From Bacteroidetes bacterium 47-18 (GTDB taxonomy: Bacteria > Bacteroidota > Bacteroidia > Chitinophagales > Chitinophagaceae), in assembly GCA_001897155.1 (NCBI GenBank), contig MKSF01000003.1, positions 163,232-227,231 of the forward strand: a stretch of 64,000 bases of DNA, in the 5' to 3' direction. Both the position numbers and the translations under genes were made by a program. The notes below the pieces were generated by a model. It had not been told where the DNA came from, did no database searches, and saw nothing but the letters and a program-made list of their open reading frames with translations. Positions within the stretch are counted from its first letter, which is position 1, and every line of letters starts with the position of its first letter. Positions 17,198-26,641 of the stretch are shown in pieces.

Positions 17198-17833
17198 ATG
17201 GAAACTCTAATTGTAATATGCCTGCTGATAATCATTGTCCTGCTTGTACAGGACAAGATTGTCATTAAGAAAAAGTCGGAGCAGAAGCCGAAACAGGAAA
17301 AAGTCAATCCCAATCTGCCCGATATTATGGGTCAGCCCAAGCCTGTAAGAAGCCAATCCCTGCCAATCCCTGCCAATGAAAGCCAAATGGCGGAACAGGA
17401 GATAAATCCCGGTAATTTAGACATTGAATACGACGAAAATGAAATTGTTGGTATTCAAATTCCGCAGGAGGAGCTGGACGATGCTTTCAGTAATATGCCT
17501 GATTTAAGAGCGGAGGAAGAAGAATGGAACAGGTACGGAATTTCCGGTGGCGATGACAGTCTTGCCCAAGGGGTTACCTATGACGAACTAACAGCCGTAG
17601 GGGAATTGCTCCAAAAAAAACATTTGGAACAACCTCAAAAAGTAAGGGCAAAAGCGTTAGTTCAAAAATTGCAGGGAACTGAATTATTCAGCCTAATGGA
17701 AAGTTCTATCGAGGGTGCTACCCGAAAAATTGCCGAGATTTTGGACAGCACACTCACAACTGAAACGGAAGCCGGTTCTTCCAATTTGCGGAAAAATGAT
17801 TTTGAAAACTTTGACATCGGGGAGTTTATATAG
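17198..17833 (+). CDS. traD: TraD-like conjugal transfer protein
   Basis: This 211-residue protein has one N-terminal transmembrane helix (LIVICLLIIIVLLVQDKIVI), a proline- and glutamine-rich linker and an acidic middle part, and a C-terminal helical domain (GVTYDELTAVGELLQ). It is the usual fourth gene of traA-D clusters in Bacteroidota ICEs. Function is unknown beyond association with transfer. It is the last plus-strand gene before the antisense Gabija module; only 15 bases separate its stop from that of gajB, and no hairpin terminator is visible between them. Confidence 0.7.
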   Translation: METLIVICLLIIIVLLVQDKIVIKKKSEQKPKQEKVNPNLPDIMGQPKPVRSQSLPIPANESQMAEQEINPGNLDIEYDENEIVGIQIPQEELDDAFSNMPDLRAEEEEWNRYGISGGDDSLAQGVTYDELTAVGELLQKKHLEQPQKVRAKALVQKLQGTELFSLMESSIEGATRKIAEILDSTLTTETEAGSSNLRKNDFENFDIGEFI

Positions 17834-17848
17834 ACTTCCCTTTGTCTT

Positions 17849-19882
17849 TTAAACTGTTATAATTTCCCAAATATCTGTACTTATTGTGTTTTGTAATGCG
17901 TTAAATCTGTCTTTGTGAATTGCTATGCAAAGTAAATCTGTTGGTCGTGAAAAACCAACGTAAGCCATTTTCGCTGATTGTTTTACTCTGTCGCCAACAG
18001 TTGATTGTATTTGTGTTCCTAAAAATTGGTCTTTTAGTCGTTGCGATTCGTAAGACTTTGCATTTGTTCCTCGTCCGTCTTGCTGAAAATATGATTCCAA
18101 ATACAATGTCGCACAATGTGTTTGTCCTTTTACTGCGTGAACGCTTGTAATTTCAATTTCAAAGCCGTCTGCTTTGTAATGATTTGTTGGGGCTAAAATT
18201 TCTGCATTTTCGACAGAAATTTCTGCATTGTCATCATTGATGAAATTTGAACTTATAGAAACAGTTTTGTCAAAAATTGCAAGCAATGTTGGAATGTAAG
18301 TTTTAATTTCCTCCCAAACTTCGTTTGTTTTTTCTCTAACTATTTCGATTGACCAATTATAAATATTAAGATTTAATTCGTCATATTTTTGAACGTCTTT
18401 TTCGTGTATGAAGTCAATTAGTTTTTTCTTTGTGTAGGGTCTGTCGTCTGTTGTATTGATGTTTTCTAAACGTAAGATTTTTAGAAAAGCATTTAAGATA
18501 TTTTTCCGAATAGGTTCTAATGTTTGCTTTTGCTCATAATACAACAAATAACTTTTCAAGTTGTCATAATCTTGTTTTGGTTTCCCTTTGTCTTTCGCAA
18601 AACCTTTGTGATAATCTTCTAAACGTAGTTTAGCTGCATCATTACGGCTTGTTTCATCTTCTTTCCATTCAGTATTCCAACAAATAGCTTTGATTGGTTT
18701 CTCGGAATTCCCTAAACCTTTTTCTTTTACGATTTGAGCAAAACAAGCAATAATGTTTCCGATTGTTTCATTTTCAAAAACTAAAATATGCGGTTTTATT
18801 TCACATTCATTTTTTCCAACAATATCAAAAGTTTCATCGCTGTATAAAGCAAATTTTTTTACAACGTTTGCAATATGTTTGCTTAGTCGTTGGCTTCCGT
18901 TTAATCGTAAAACTTCTGGTCTATCAACCCAATTATCATTTGCTTTTACAAATGAGTTATAGATAGCTTGGTTTTTGTCGCCAATTCTTTGAATTTTTGA
19001 AATGCTGTTTCCGTCATCGTAAAAAACTTTTTCTAACAAATTGTATTGATGCGTGTCCATATCTTGCATTTCATCAACGAACACAAAAGAAAAACGTGTC
19101 TGCAATATGGTTTTGACACTTGGTATTTTATTCAAATAAACGTCAGCTAAAAAATAAGCATCATCATAATGTAAAATACCTGATTGAAGAATTCCAATTT
19201 TGAATCTTAAAAACCAATTATATACACTTTGTTTTTCTTGCGGTGTGTAATCACGATAATTTTCTGTCCTTGTTCTACCTCGTGGTTTACTAACTTCTAA
19301 AACATCCCCATTTAGTTTTTTTACTAACTGAGTTTCTGTAGAGTATTGAAATCTGTAATTATAAAATAACCCCTCATTATTGTTTTTTATATAGGCAACT
19401 TTGTCGGTAATATCTTTGTCGAACCCCAGCTTATACAACCAAGGTTTTTCAATACAATTCTTAATCTTTTCGTTGTATATTTCGTGGTCAATCCTGATTG
19501 GCTTTTTATTGAATTTTTGAACGTAAAACGGAACAGCTAAAAACTCATCAACAAAACTTTGTATTGTTCCAATGAAATTTGGATAGGAAAATAATCTCGG
19601 ACAATACTTTTGAATTTTTTCTTTTATTTCGTCAATGGCTGCGTTTGTATGCGACAAAACCAAAATTCCTGAACCTTCAGCAAAGGGAAGTTTGCTTTCC
19701 AAAATAATTAGCTTTGCAAGCAAAGCCGTTGTTTTTCCACTTCCGGGAACAGCTTGTAAATCTATTGTATTGAAATTGCGAATAAACACTTTTCGTTCAT
19801 CGTCAAATGTTTTGCCTACAGGTAAAAGCAATCGTTCGGCATATTGAATTTCTTCATCTGATATGTTAATTTCCTGTGGCAT
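17849..19882 (-). CDS. gajB: Gabija protein GajB, UvrD/Rep-like helicase
   Basis: This 677-residue superfamily 1 helicase has Walker A QAVPGSGKTTALLAKL near residues 43-58, Walker B FVFVDEMQDMDTHQ near 269, motif V SVHAVKGQTHCATLYLE near 580 and motif VI YVGFSRPTDLLCIA near 642. It overlaps the OLD-type nuclease gene by 17 bases and follows it in the same orientation, the arrangement of Gabija. In that system GajB is activated by DNA termini and supports the GajA nuclease. At 677 residues it is longer than the Bacillus GajB of about 500. The codon use is AT-rich compared with the flanking tra genes, and the pair is antisense to them, which indicates acquired cargo. Confidence 0.85.
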   Translation of the reverse strand: MPQEINISDEEIQYAERLLLPVGKTFDDERKVFIRNFNTIDLQAVPGSGKTTALLAKLIILESKLPFAEGSGILVLSHTNAAIDEIKEKIQKYCPRLFSYPNFIGTIQSFVDEFLAVPFYVQKFNKKPIRIDHEIYNEKIKNCIEKPWLYKLGFDKDITDKVAYIKNNNEGLFYNYRFQYSTETQLVKKLNGDVLEVSKPRGRTRTENYRDYTPQEKQSVYNWFLRFKIGILQSGILHYDDAYFLADVYLNKIPSVKTILQTRFSFVFVDEMQDMDTHQYNLLEKVFYDDGNSISKIQRIGDKNQAIYNSFVKANDNWVDRPEVLRLNGSQRLSKHIANVVKKFALYSDETFDIVGKNECEIKPHILVFENETIGNIIACFAQIVKEKGLGNSEKPIKAICWNTEWKEDETSRNDAAKLRLEDYHKGFAKDKGKPKQDYDNLKSYLLYYEQKQTLEPIRKNILNAFLKILRLENINTTDDRPYTKKKLIDFIHEKDVQKYDELNLNIYNWSIEIVREKTNEVWEEIKTYIPTLLAIFDKTVSISSNFINDDNAEISVENAEILAPTNHYKADGFEIEITSVHAVKGQTHCATLYLESYFQQDGRGTNAKSYESQRLKDQFLGTQIQSTVGDRVKQSAKMAYVGFSRPTDLLCIAIHKDRFNALQNTISTDIWEIITV

Positions 19883-21635
19883 ATTTAATCGCTTTTACAA
19901 GATAATTAACTGTGTCGGCTTCATCTTCTGAAATTGTAATTGTGTGAACTGCTTTACTTAAATCTTCATCAATCGCGTTTGCAATGTGATAAGCAATATT
20001 GGTTTTTTTCAAAGTTTTGTTTATCAATTTTGTTGCAAGTGCTTTTTCAAAATCCGCTTCCCAATCTGTTTTTGTATGAAATGCTTTTGCTGCATTTTGA
20101 AAAACCGTTGTTAAACTTGTTGATTTGAATAGGGAATATTCCAAAGTCCAATTTGGTGCAGCAAAGTATTTTACATTTTCTTCCGATTGGTCAGCTATCT
20201 TTTTAATTTCCGCTTCTGTTTTTTCCTTAATTGTTTCGGCATCACGTTTTACAAAATCATCTCCGCTTTTTTCGTATTCCCTAATATCCGAATCTGTAAT
20301 TACAGCAACAGGAATTTTCATATTGGGTTCTGCTTCTCGCAAGTATATTTTTGAATAATGGTCAAAACCTGTGTGTCCGATGTTCACAATGGAAACGCCT
20401 TTTTCTGTTAAGCTTATTCCGATTGCTTTTGCAATGCTTGGCAATAAAATTTCTTCTGCCCAACCCTCAACTAAAATCACGCCTTTGGCAAAAAACAAAT
20501 TGGCTTTTGTGGTGTCCAAAAATTTTTCTAAAAATTTGTAATCGTCTTTTCCCAATTTGGTGTAAGTTTCGCCCATTGGAAAAGCGTTTCCATTGTTGCA
20601 AATAATCAAATTTTCCAATTTGAGTTTGGAAGCCAAATTAGGGCTGTGCGTTGTGAGAATGAGTTGAATGTCTGTTTGCTTTTGAAACACTTCAATCACT
20701 TGCATTTGTGCCTGTGGGTGCAAGTGTGCTTCCAATTCTTCAACCAAGCCCAAACGTAAACCTGTCCAATTTGACTTGGTTAAGTGAAGCAATTCCGCAG
20801 CCATAAACAAACGGTTCAAAGTTCCTAAGCCCGGATTTGGTTCGCCTTTCAGGGTTAAAGCAAGTTTTTCAAGAATGCTTTTGATGTCGGTTGATGTTGA
20901 TTCAAATTCGCTTTCGTTATTCTTGCTGTAAAAACTTTTAATGTAGTTGTCAATTTTATCTTTTATCTGTTTTCCCTCTGTGGCTTTGGGTTGTCCTGTA
21001 TTATCAACGCCTTTGAAATAATTTTCTAATTCTTCTTTTAAGCCCGAAAAGATTTTTACCAAATCGTTGTCTTTCTCTTTTCCTTTAAATGCTTCATCGC
21101 CCAAAAGAATTTGTGATAAACGTGAATTGCGTTTTGCAACCAATTCGTTTTCTGCATCACGCAAAGGTTTTAAGTAAGTTGCTTTAAAATATTCTTTTGT
21201 TTCTGATGAAAGCATATATCCTTCTTCATCAACTCCGGCTTTTACATCGGTTGGCGTTATTTTGCCTGTTTGGCGTTTTACATCGTAGTTTAATTTCAAA
21301 AATGGTTTTGCTTCTTCGCCTGTACCTATCCAGCCCAACCATTCTGTAAAGTTTTTTGCTTCTTCGGGTTTTAAATCTTCAAACTTCAATTCAATGCGGA
21401 AACGATTTGCATCTTGGTAAAAATCTTTATTATCAACTCTTATGTATTCGTAGCTGTGCGTTTTCAAAACCAATTTTATGGCATCAATAATAGCAGTTTT
21501 ACCCGAATCATTTTCACCAATAATCACATTCAAACCTTTGGTGAGGTTTAAATCTAAATGTGGTTTATCAAGGTCTATATCCCCCTCTACACCGAATTTT
21601 CTAAAATTCCAAAGTTTGATGTTAGATAAATACAC
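19866..21635 (-). CDS. gajA: Gabija protein GajA, OLD-family ATPase-nuclease
   Basis: This 589-residue protein has an ABC/SMC-like ATPase with Walker A GENDSGKTAIIDAIKL at residues 40-55, a VEELEAHLHPQAQ Walker B region near 297 and an ILTTHSPNLAS switch. It is followed by a TOPRIM nuclease domain with GVILVEGWAEEILLP near 384 and VITDSDIREYE near 440. The length fits GajA (578 in Bacillus cereus). GajA senses nucleotide depletion and nicks or cuts phage DNA. The start codon used is GTG; no in-frame ATG exists upstream before a stop. It leads a two-gene operon with gajB. A generic OLD nuclease-helicase pair is the alternative, but gene order and sizes favour Gabija. Confidence 0.85.
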   Translation of the reverse strand: MYLSNIKLWNFRKFGVEGDIDLDKPHLDLNLTKGLNVIIGENDSGKTAIIDAIKLVLKTHSYEYIRVDNKDFYQDANRFRIELKFEDLKPEEAKNFTEWLGWIGTGEEAKPFLKLNYDVKRQTGKITPTDVKAGVDEEGYMLSSETKEYFKATYLKPLRDAENELVAKRNSRLSQILLGDEAFKGKEKDNDLVKIFSGLKEELENYFKGVDNTGQPKATEGKQIKDKIDNYIKSFYSKNNESEFESTSTDIKSILEKLALTLKGEPNPGLGTLNRLFMAAELLHLTKSNWTGLRLGLVEELEAHLHPQAQMQVIEVFQKQTDIQLILTTHSPNLASKLKLENLIICNNGNAFPMGETYTKLGKDDYKFLEKFLDTTKANLFFAKGVILVEGWAEEILLPSIAKAIGISLTEKGVSIVNIGHTGFDHYSKIYLREAEPNMKIPVAVITDSDIREYEKSGDDFVKRDAETIKEKTEAEIKKIADQSEENVKYFAAPNWTLEYSLFKSTSLTTVFQNAAKAFHTKTDWEADFEKALATKLINKTLKKTNIAYHIANAIDEDLSKAVHTITISEDEADTVNYLVKAIKYATGN

Positions 21636-21700
21636 GTATTCAATATTTAGATTGATAAAATATGCTAATATAAAATTAATTCTTCAAACCGCCACTGAAA

Positions 21701-21718
21701 GCCAAACACTTCCTTTGA
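21701..21718 (+). repeat. 18-bp ICE box, copy 2 (upstream of traE)
   Basis: GCCAAACACTTCCTTTGA differs at one base from the copy at 15293. It lies 96 bases before traE in the gap between the divergent gajA and traE, on the plus strand. The conserved position upstream of a second part of the tra operon suggests that traE-Q has its own, co-regulated promoter after the Gabija insertion. Confidence 0.55.
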
Positions 21719-21769
21719 CTGCCACTTTAAAGTAACACCTCTATTTCTATAAGACATTTGTCCCAAAAG

Positions 21770-21784
21770 CCCGCAAGGTGCGGG
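21770..21784. promoter_or_regulatory. Short hairpin in the traE leader
   Basis: CCCGCA at 21770-21775 pairs with TGCGGG at 21779-21784 across a three-base loop. It is followed by GATTACAGTAACA, which resembles GGATTGAAAGTAACAGG next to the AATCCG hairpin in the mobA-traA interval. It may be a leader element or the remnant of a duplicated relaxosome-type sequence. Confidence 0.35.
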
Positions 21785-21813
21785 ATTACAGTAACAAATT
21801 AATCTTTTTCAAA

Positions 21814-22119
21814 ATGGAAAAACAGAGAAAAAAAGTTTTGCTGACGTTCGGTGCAATGCTGTCAGCAATAGGTGTGTTCGCACAGGGAAACGGCTCGGCA
21901 GGTATCAACGAAGCTACCCAAATGGTAACATCGTATTTCGACCCAGCGACACAACTCATTTATGCCATCGGGGCTGTGGTCGGACTAATCGGAGGTGTGA
22001 AAGTGTACAACAAATTCAGTAGTGGCGACCCCGACACGAGCAAGACTGCGGCAAGTTGGTTTGGTGCGTGTATCTTCTTGATTGTAGCGGCTACTATCCT
22101 GCGTTCATTCTTCCTTTAA
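21814..22119 (+). CDS. traE: TraE-like DUF4134 protein
   Basis: The ATG at 21814 gives a 101-residue protein with a signal sequence (VLLTFGAMLSAIGVFAQG) and two hydrophobic segments. It is the DUF4134 small membrane protein that opens the structural part of Bacteroidota mating-channel operons. The size and layout recall VirB2/VirB3-type subunits, and a pilin-like role is plausible but inferred. It is followed by traF after 11 bases. Its upstream region holds one copy of the 18-bp ICE box and a small hairpin. Confidence 0.8.
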   Translation: MEKQRKKVLLTFGAMLSAIGVFAQGNGSAGINEATQMVTSYFDPATQLIYAIGAVVGLIGGVKVYNKFSSGDPDTSKTAASWFGACIFLIVAATILRSFFL

Positions 22120-22130
22120 TCGCTTGCCTT

Positions 22131-22460
22131 ATGAATTACAACATTAACAAAGGCATCGGAAGGACGGTTGAGTTCAAAGGATTAAAAGCCCAATACCTGT
22201 TCATCTTCGCAGGCGGACTGCTCGGTACGCTCATCTTCGTGATGATACTGTATATGGCAGGTGTAAACCCGTACATCTGCCTGTTTATCGGTGCTGGAGG
22301 TGCTTCGCTGATTGTGTGGCAGACCTTTTCGCTCAACAAAAAACACGGCGAACACGGTCTGATGAAAATCGGGGCAAGAAAAAGACACCCCCGATACATC
22401 ATTTGTCGCAAGCCTGTACACAGGTATTTAAAATTCACGCCTAAACAGAAAGCCCTATGA
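22131..22460 (+). CDS. traF: TraF-like DUF4133 protein
   Basis: The ATG at 22131 gives 109 residues with two transmembrane helices (YLFIFAGGLLGTLIFVMILY and the next) and a basic C-terminus. It matches the DUF4133 family found between traE and traG and equivalent in place to VirB3. It overlaps the traG start by four bases (ATGA), so the two are coupled. The likely role is an inner-membrane component of the mating channel working with the VirB4-like ATPase. Confidence 0.8.
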   Translation: MNYNINKGIGRTVEFKGLKAQYLFIFAGGLLGTLIFVMILYMAGVNPYICLFIGAGGASLIVWQTFSLNKKHGEHGLMKIGARKRHPRYIICRKPVHRYLKFTPKQKAL

Positions 22461-24961
22461 GAAACGTAACTAAAACAGCCACATTGGAAAGCAAATTTCC
22501 TTTGCTGGCAGTAGAAAACAACTGCATCTTATCAAAAGATGCAGACATTACCGCCTGTTTCGAGGTGCGTTTGCCCGAACTGTTTACGGTAGCATCAGCA
22601 GAATATGAAGCCATACACTCGGCTTGGCACAAGGCAATTAAGACTTTGCCCGATTTTACAGTCATTCATAAGCAAGATTGGTACATCAAGGAGAATTATG
22701 CTCCGGATTTGGTACAGGAAGACCAAAGTTTTCTTTCCAAAAGCTATCAACGTCATTTCAACGAGCGACCGTTTCTAAACCATTATTGTTACCTGTTCCT
22801 CACGAAGACGACCAAAAACAGAATGCGTATGCAAAGCAATTTCAGTTCGCTTTGTAAGGGTACGCTCATTCCAAAGGAAATCAACAAGGAAACGATACAC
22901 CGATTTATGGAAGCGGTGGCACAGTTTGAACGCATCTTGAACGATAGCAGTTTTGTAAGCCTGCGAAGATTAAATGAAGACGACATCATCGGAACGGACG
23001 AAAAGCAAGGGCTGTTGGAGCAATACCTGACACTTTCGAGAGAAGCCGGAACAGCAATGCAGGACATCGCTTTAGGAGCAGAAGAAGTCCGTATCGGCAA
23101 CAAAAGGCTGTCATTGCACACCTTGTCCGATACGGACGACCTGCCGGGAATGGTATCGGCAGATACCCGTTTTGAAAAGCTGTCCACCGACCGGAGCGAC
23201 TGCCGTCTGTCGTTCGCAGCACCTGTGGGATTGCTATTGAATTGCAACCATATCTATAACCAATATCTGTTTATAGATAACAGTGAAGACAACCTGCAAA
23301 AGTTTGAGAAATCCGCAAGAAATATGCACTCTTTGGCTCGGTACAGTCGGGCGAACCAAATCAACAAAGAGTGGATAGAAAAGTACCTGAACGAAGCACA
23401 TTCGTTCGGTCTTTCTTCCATTCGGTCACACTTCAATATTATGGCTTGGTCAGAAGACCCTGCGGAACTCAAACAGTTGAAAAACGATTGCGGTAGTGCG
23501 TTGGCATTGATGGAGTGTAAGCCCCGCCACAACACTACGGATGTGGCTACTTTGTACTGGGCAGGAATGCCAGGCAATGCAGGCGATTTTCCGAGTGAGG
23601 AAAGTTTTTACACATTCATTGAGCCTGCGTTATGCTTCTTCACGGAAGAAACCAACTACCACAATTCGCCCTCTCCGTTCGGGATTAAAATGGCGGATAG
23701 ATTGACCGGAAAGCCAATCCATTTGGATATTTCCGATTTGCCAATGAAACGTGGGATTATCACGAACCGAAACAAGTTCATACTTGGTCCGTCAGGTTCG
23801 GGTAAATCGTTCTTCACTAATCATATGGTACGCCAATATTACGAACAGGGGGCTCACGTTCTGCTCGTAGATACAGGTAACTCCTATCAGGGATTATGCG
23901 AACTCATCAAGGGAAAAACCAAAGGCGAAGACGGTGTTTACTTCACATATACCGAAGACAACCCGATTGCGTTCAATCCATTTTATACCGATGACGGCGT
24001 GTTCGACATCGAAAAGCGTGAGAGTATCAAGACCTTGATACTTACGCTTTGGAAACGTGATGACGAACCGCCCACAAGGTCGGAAGAAGTGGCATTGTCC
24101 AATGCGGTATCGGGCTATATCGAACGTATCAAAGCGGACGATATTTATCCGTCATTCAATGGTTTTTACGAATACGTGAAAGGCGACTACCGTAAGGTAT
24201 TGGAAGAAAAACAGGTAAGGGAAAAAGACTTTGACATTGCCAATTTTCTCAACGTGTTAGAGCCTTACTATCGTGGTGGCGAGTATGACTATTTGCTGAA
24301 CTCGGACAAGCAATTAGACTTATTGAGCAAACGCTTTATTGTGTTTGAAATTGATGCGATTAAAGACCATAAAATCCTCTTTCCCATAGTTACAATCATC
24401 ATTATGGAGGTCTTCATCAACAAAATGCGTAGGCTGAAAGGTATCCGTAAGCTCATTCTGATTGAGGAGGCTTGGAAGGCGATAGCAAAGGAGGGTATGG
24501 CGGAATACATTAAGTACCTCTTTAAAACCGTCAGAAAATTTTTCGGAGAAGCCATTGTCGTAACGCAGGAGGTTGATGATATTATTCAGTCGCCCATCGT
24601 CAAAGAAAGTATCATTAACAATTCCGACTGCAAAATCCTGCTTGACCAACGCAAGTATATGAACAAGTTCGATGATATACAGGCGATGTTGGGGCTAACC
24701 GACAAAGAAAAAGGACAGGTACTTTCCATCAATATGAACAACGACCCCTCACGGCTTTACAAAGAAGTGTGGATAGGTTTAGGTGGTACGCACTCGGCAG
24801 TCTATGCCACCGAAGTGAGTTTGGAGGAATACCTCGCCTACACGACTGAAGAAACCGAAAAAATGGAAGTGATGCAACTCGCTTCCGAACTCGGTGGCAA
24901 TGTCGAACTCGCCATTAAGCATATCGCAATGCAAAGGCGGGACAAATCAAATAGTAATTAA
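22457..24961 (+). CDS. traG: TraG, VirB4-like conjugation ATPase
   Basis: This 834-residue ATPase is of the TraG family of Bacteroidota conjugative transposons. Walker A is GPSGSGKSFFTNHMV from residue 444, and a LILIEEAWKAIAKEGMAEYI Walker B region lies near residue 665, followed by VVTQEVDDI. The N-terminal 400 residues form the VirB4-type platform domain. It powers assembly of the channel and substrate transfer at the inner membrane. Despite the name it is the VirB4 equivalent; the VirD4-type coupling protein in this element is MobC. Confidence 0.92.
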   Translation: MRNVTKTATLESKFPLLAVENNCILSKDADITACFEVRLPELFTVASAEYEAIHSAWHKAIKTLPDFTVIHKQDWYIKENYAPDLVQEDQSFLSKSYQRHFNERPFLNHYCYLFLTKTTKNRMRMQSNFSSLCKGTLIPKEINKETIHRFMEAVAQFERILNDSSFVSLRRLNEDDIIGTDEKQGLLEQYLTLSREAGTAMQDIALGAEEVRIGNKRLSLHTLSDTDDLPGMVSADTRFEKLSTDRSDCRLSFAAPVGLLLNCNHIYNQYLFIDNSEDNLQKFEKSARNMHSLARYSRANQINKEWIEKYLNEAHSFGLSSIRSHFNIMAWSEDPAELKQLKNDCGSALALMECKPRHNTTDVATLYWAGMPGNAGDFPSEESFYTFIEPALCFFTEETNYHNSPSPFGIKMADRLTGKPIHLDISDLPMKRGIITNRNKFILGPSGSGKSFFTNHMVRQYYEQGAHVLLVDTGNSYQGLCELIKGKTKGEDGVYFTYTEDNPIAFNPFYTDDGVFDIEKRESIKTLILTLWKRDDEPPTRSEEVALSNAVSGYIERIKADDIYPSFNGFYEYVKGDYRKVLEEKQVREKDFDIANFLNVLEPYYRGGEYDYLLNSDKQLDLLSKRFIVFEIDAIKDHKILFPIVTIIIMEVFINKMRRLKGIRKLILIEEAWKAIAKEGMAEYIKYLFKTVRKFFGEAIVVTQEVDDIIQSPIVKESIINNSDCKILLDQRKYMNKFDDIQAMLGLTDKEKGQVLSINMNNDPSRLYKEVWIGLGGTHSAVYATEVSLEEYLAYTTEETEKMEVMQLASELGGNVELAIKHIAMQRRDKSNSN

Positions 24962-24981
24962 CATTTAAAATTTCAAGTACA

Positions 24982-25614
24982 ATGAAAAAAGTATTGTATC
25001 TGGTGTGTACGGCACTAATGCTTGCCGTAGCACCGTCAGCAAAAGCTCAATTTGTAGTAACTGACCCTGCAAATTTAGCATCAGGTATTCTCAACAGTGC
25101 GAACGAAATCGTACAGACTTCCTCGACTGTTAGCAATGTGATTAAGAACTTCAACGAAGTTAAAAAGGTCTATGAGCAAGGCAAGGAATATTACGACAAG
25201 CTAAAGGCTGTCAATAACCTTGTGAAAGATGCCCGCAAGGTGCAACAGACTGTTTTGCTGGTAGGCGATGTTTCAGAAATGTATGTTCAGAATTTCGGCA
25301 AAATGATGAACGACCCGAATTTTTCCGCACAGGAATTGTCGGCTATCGCAAATGGTTACTCGGCTTTACTGAATGAAAGTACCGAACTGCTCAAAGAGCT
25401 GAAACAGATTGTAACCTCTACAAGCCTGTCATTGAATGACAAAGAGCGTATGGATATTATAGACCGAGTTTACAAAGAGGTCAAGGAATATCACAGCTTG
25501 GTAAGATACTACACGAATAAAAATATCTCTGTAAGTATCCTGCGTGCAAAGAAACAGAATAATACCAAACGAGTGCTTGACCTCTACGGAACTCCTAACC
25601 AAAAATATTGGTAA
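24982..25614 (+). CDS. traI: TraI-like DUF4141 protein
   Basis: This 210-residue exported protein has a signal peptide (VLYLVCTALMLAVAPSAKAQ) and a helical, coiled-coil body (SNVIKNFNEVKKVYEQGKE). It corresponds to the DUF4141 TraI protein and, by position and build, to VirB5-like minor pilus or periplasmic subunits. It ends three bases before traJ. It should not be confused with the F-plasmid relaxase of the same name. Confidence 0.8.
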   Translation: MKKVLYLVCTALMLAVAPSAKAQFVVTDPANLASGILNSANEIVQTSSTVSNVIKNFNEVKKVYEQGKEYYDKLKAVNNLVKDARKVQQTVLLVGDVSEMYVQNFGKMMNDPNFSAQELSAIANGYSALLNESTELLKELKQIVTSTSLSLNDKERMDIIDRVYKEVKEYHSLVRYYTNKNISVSILRAKKQNNTKRVLDLYGTPNQKYW

Positions 25615-25617
25615 GCT

Positions 25618-26613
25618 ATGGAATTTCAAAATTTGCACGAAGTCCTACGCTCATTGTACGATGAGATGCTCCCACTGTCCGCCGATATGGCGGCAGTGGC
25701 TAAAGGCGTAGCTGGTTTGGGGGCTTTGTTCTATGTCGCTATAAAAGTATGGCAGGCATTGAGTAGAGCCGAGCCCATTGATATGTACCCGTTGCTCCGT
25801 CCTTTTGCTTTGGGTATCTGTATTATGTTCTTCCCGACTATCGTATTGGGAACAATCAATGCCGTGTTAAGCCCAGTTGTACAAGGTACACACGCCATTC
25901 TCGAAAATCAAGTGCTTGACCTCAACGATTTGCAAGCTAAAAAAGACCTCTTAGAAAGGGAAGCGATGTTGCGAAATCCCGAAACTGCCTATTTGGTGTC
26001 CAATGAGGAATTTGATAACAAGCTCGAAGAATTGGGCTGGTCGCCGGGCGACCTGATTACGATGTCGGGTATGTATATGGATAGGTTTGCCTATCAGACC
26101 GAACAGGCAATCAAAAATTGGTTTCGCAATCTGTTAGAGGTACTGTTTCAAGCTGCGGCATTGGTCATTGATACCATACGGACGTTTTTTCTCATCGTCC
26201 TATCCATACTCGGGCCGATAGCCTTTGCGATAAGTGTGTGGGACGGTTTTCAGTCCACACTCACGCAATGGCTGACCCGATATGTAAGCGTGTATCTGTG
26301 GTTGCCTGTATCTGACCTGTTCAGCTCGATGCTCGCCAAAATACAAGTCCTGATTATAGAAAAGGATATCCAAATGCTCGCTGACCCAACGTATATCCCC
26401 GATACAGGCAATACGGTGTACATCATATTTATGATAATAGGCATTGTGGGGTACTTCACTATCCCAACAGTGACTGGCTGGGTAATCCAAGCCGGAGGTG
26501 CAGGAAACTTTACCCGCAATGTGAACCAAGCCGCAATGAAAGCCGGAAATATAGCAAGTGCTGGAGCTGGTTCTGCTGCCGGAAATATCGGAGGTCAGCT
26601 ACTCAAAAAATAA
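25618..26613 (+). CDS. traJ: TraJ, polytopic mating-channel protein (VirB6-like)
   Basis: This 331-residue protein has about five to six hydrophobic helices (for example GLGALFYVAIKVW, FALGICIMFFPTIVLGTINA and the segment around residues 180-210) and ends in a glycine/alanine-rich tail (GNIASAGAGSAAGNIGG). It is the TraJ family of Bacteroides conjugative transposons, comparable to VirB6/TrbL. It probably forms the inner-membrane part of the channel. Confidence 0.85.
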   Translation: MEFQNLHEVLRSLYDEMLPLSADMAAVAKGVAGLGALFYVAIKVWQALSRAEPIDMYPLLRPFALGICIMFFPTIVLGTINAVLSPVVQGTHAILENQVLDLNDLQAKKDLLEREAMLRNPETAYLVSNEEFDNKLEELGWSPGDLITMSGMYMDRFAYQTEQAIKNWFRNLLEVLFQAAALVIDTIRTFFLIVLSILGPIAFAISVWDGFQSTLTQWLTRYVSVYLWLPVSDLFSSMLAKIQVLIIEKDIQMLADPTYIPDTGNTVYIIFMIIGIVGYFTIPTVTGWVIQAGGAGNFTRNVNQAAMKAGNIASAGAGSAAGNIGGQLLKK

Positions 26614-26641
26614 TGTAAAACGAATAATCATTTAGAAAAAA

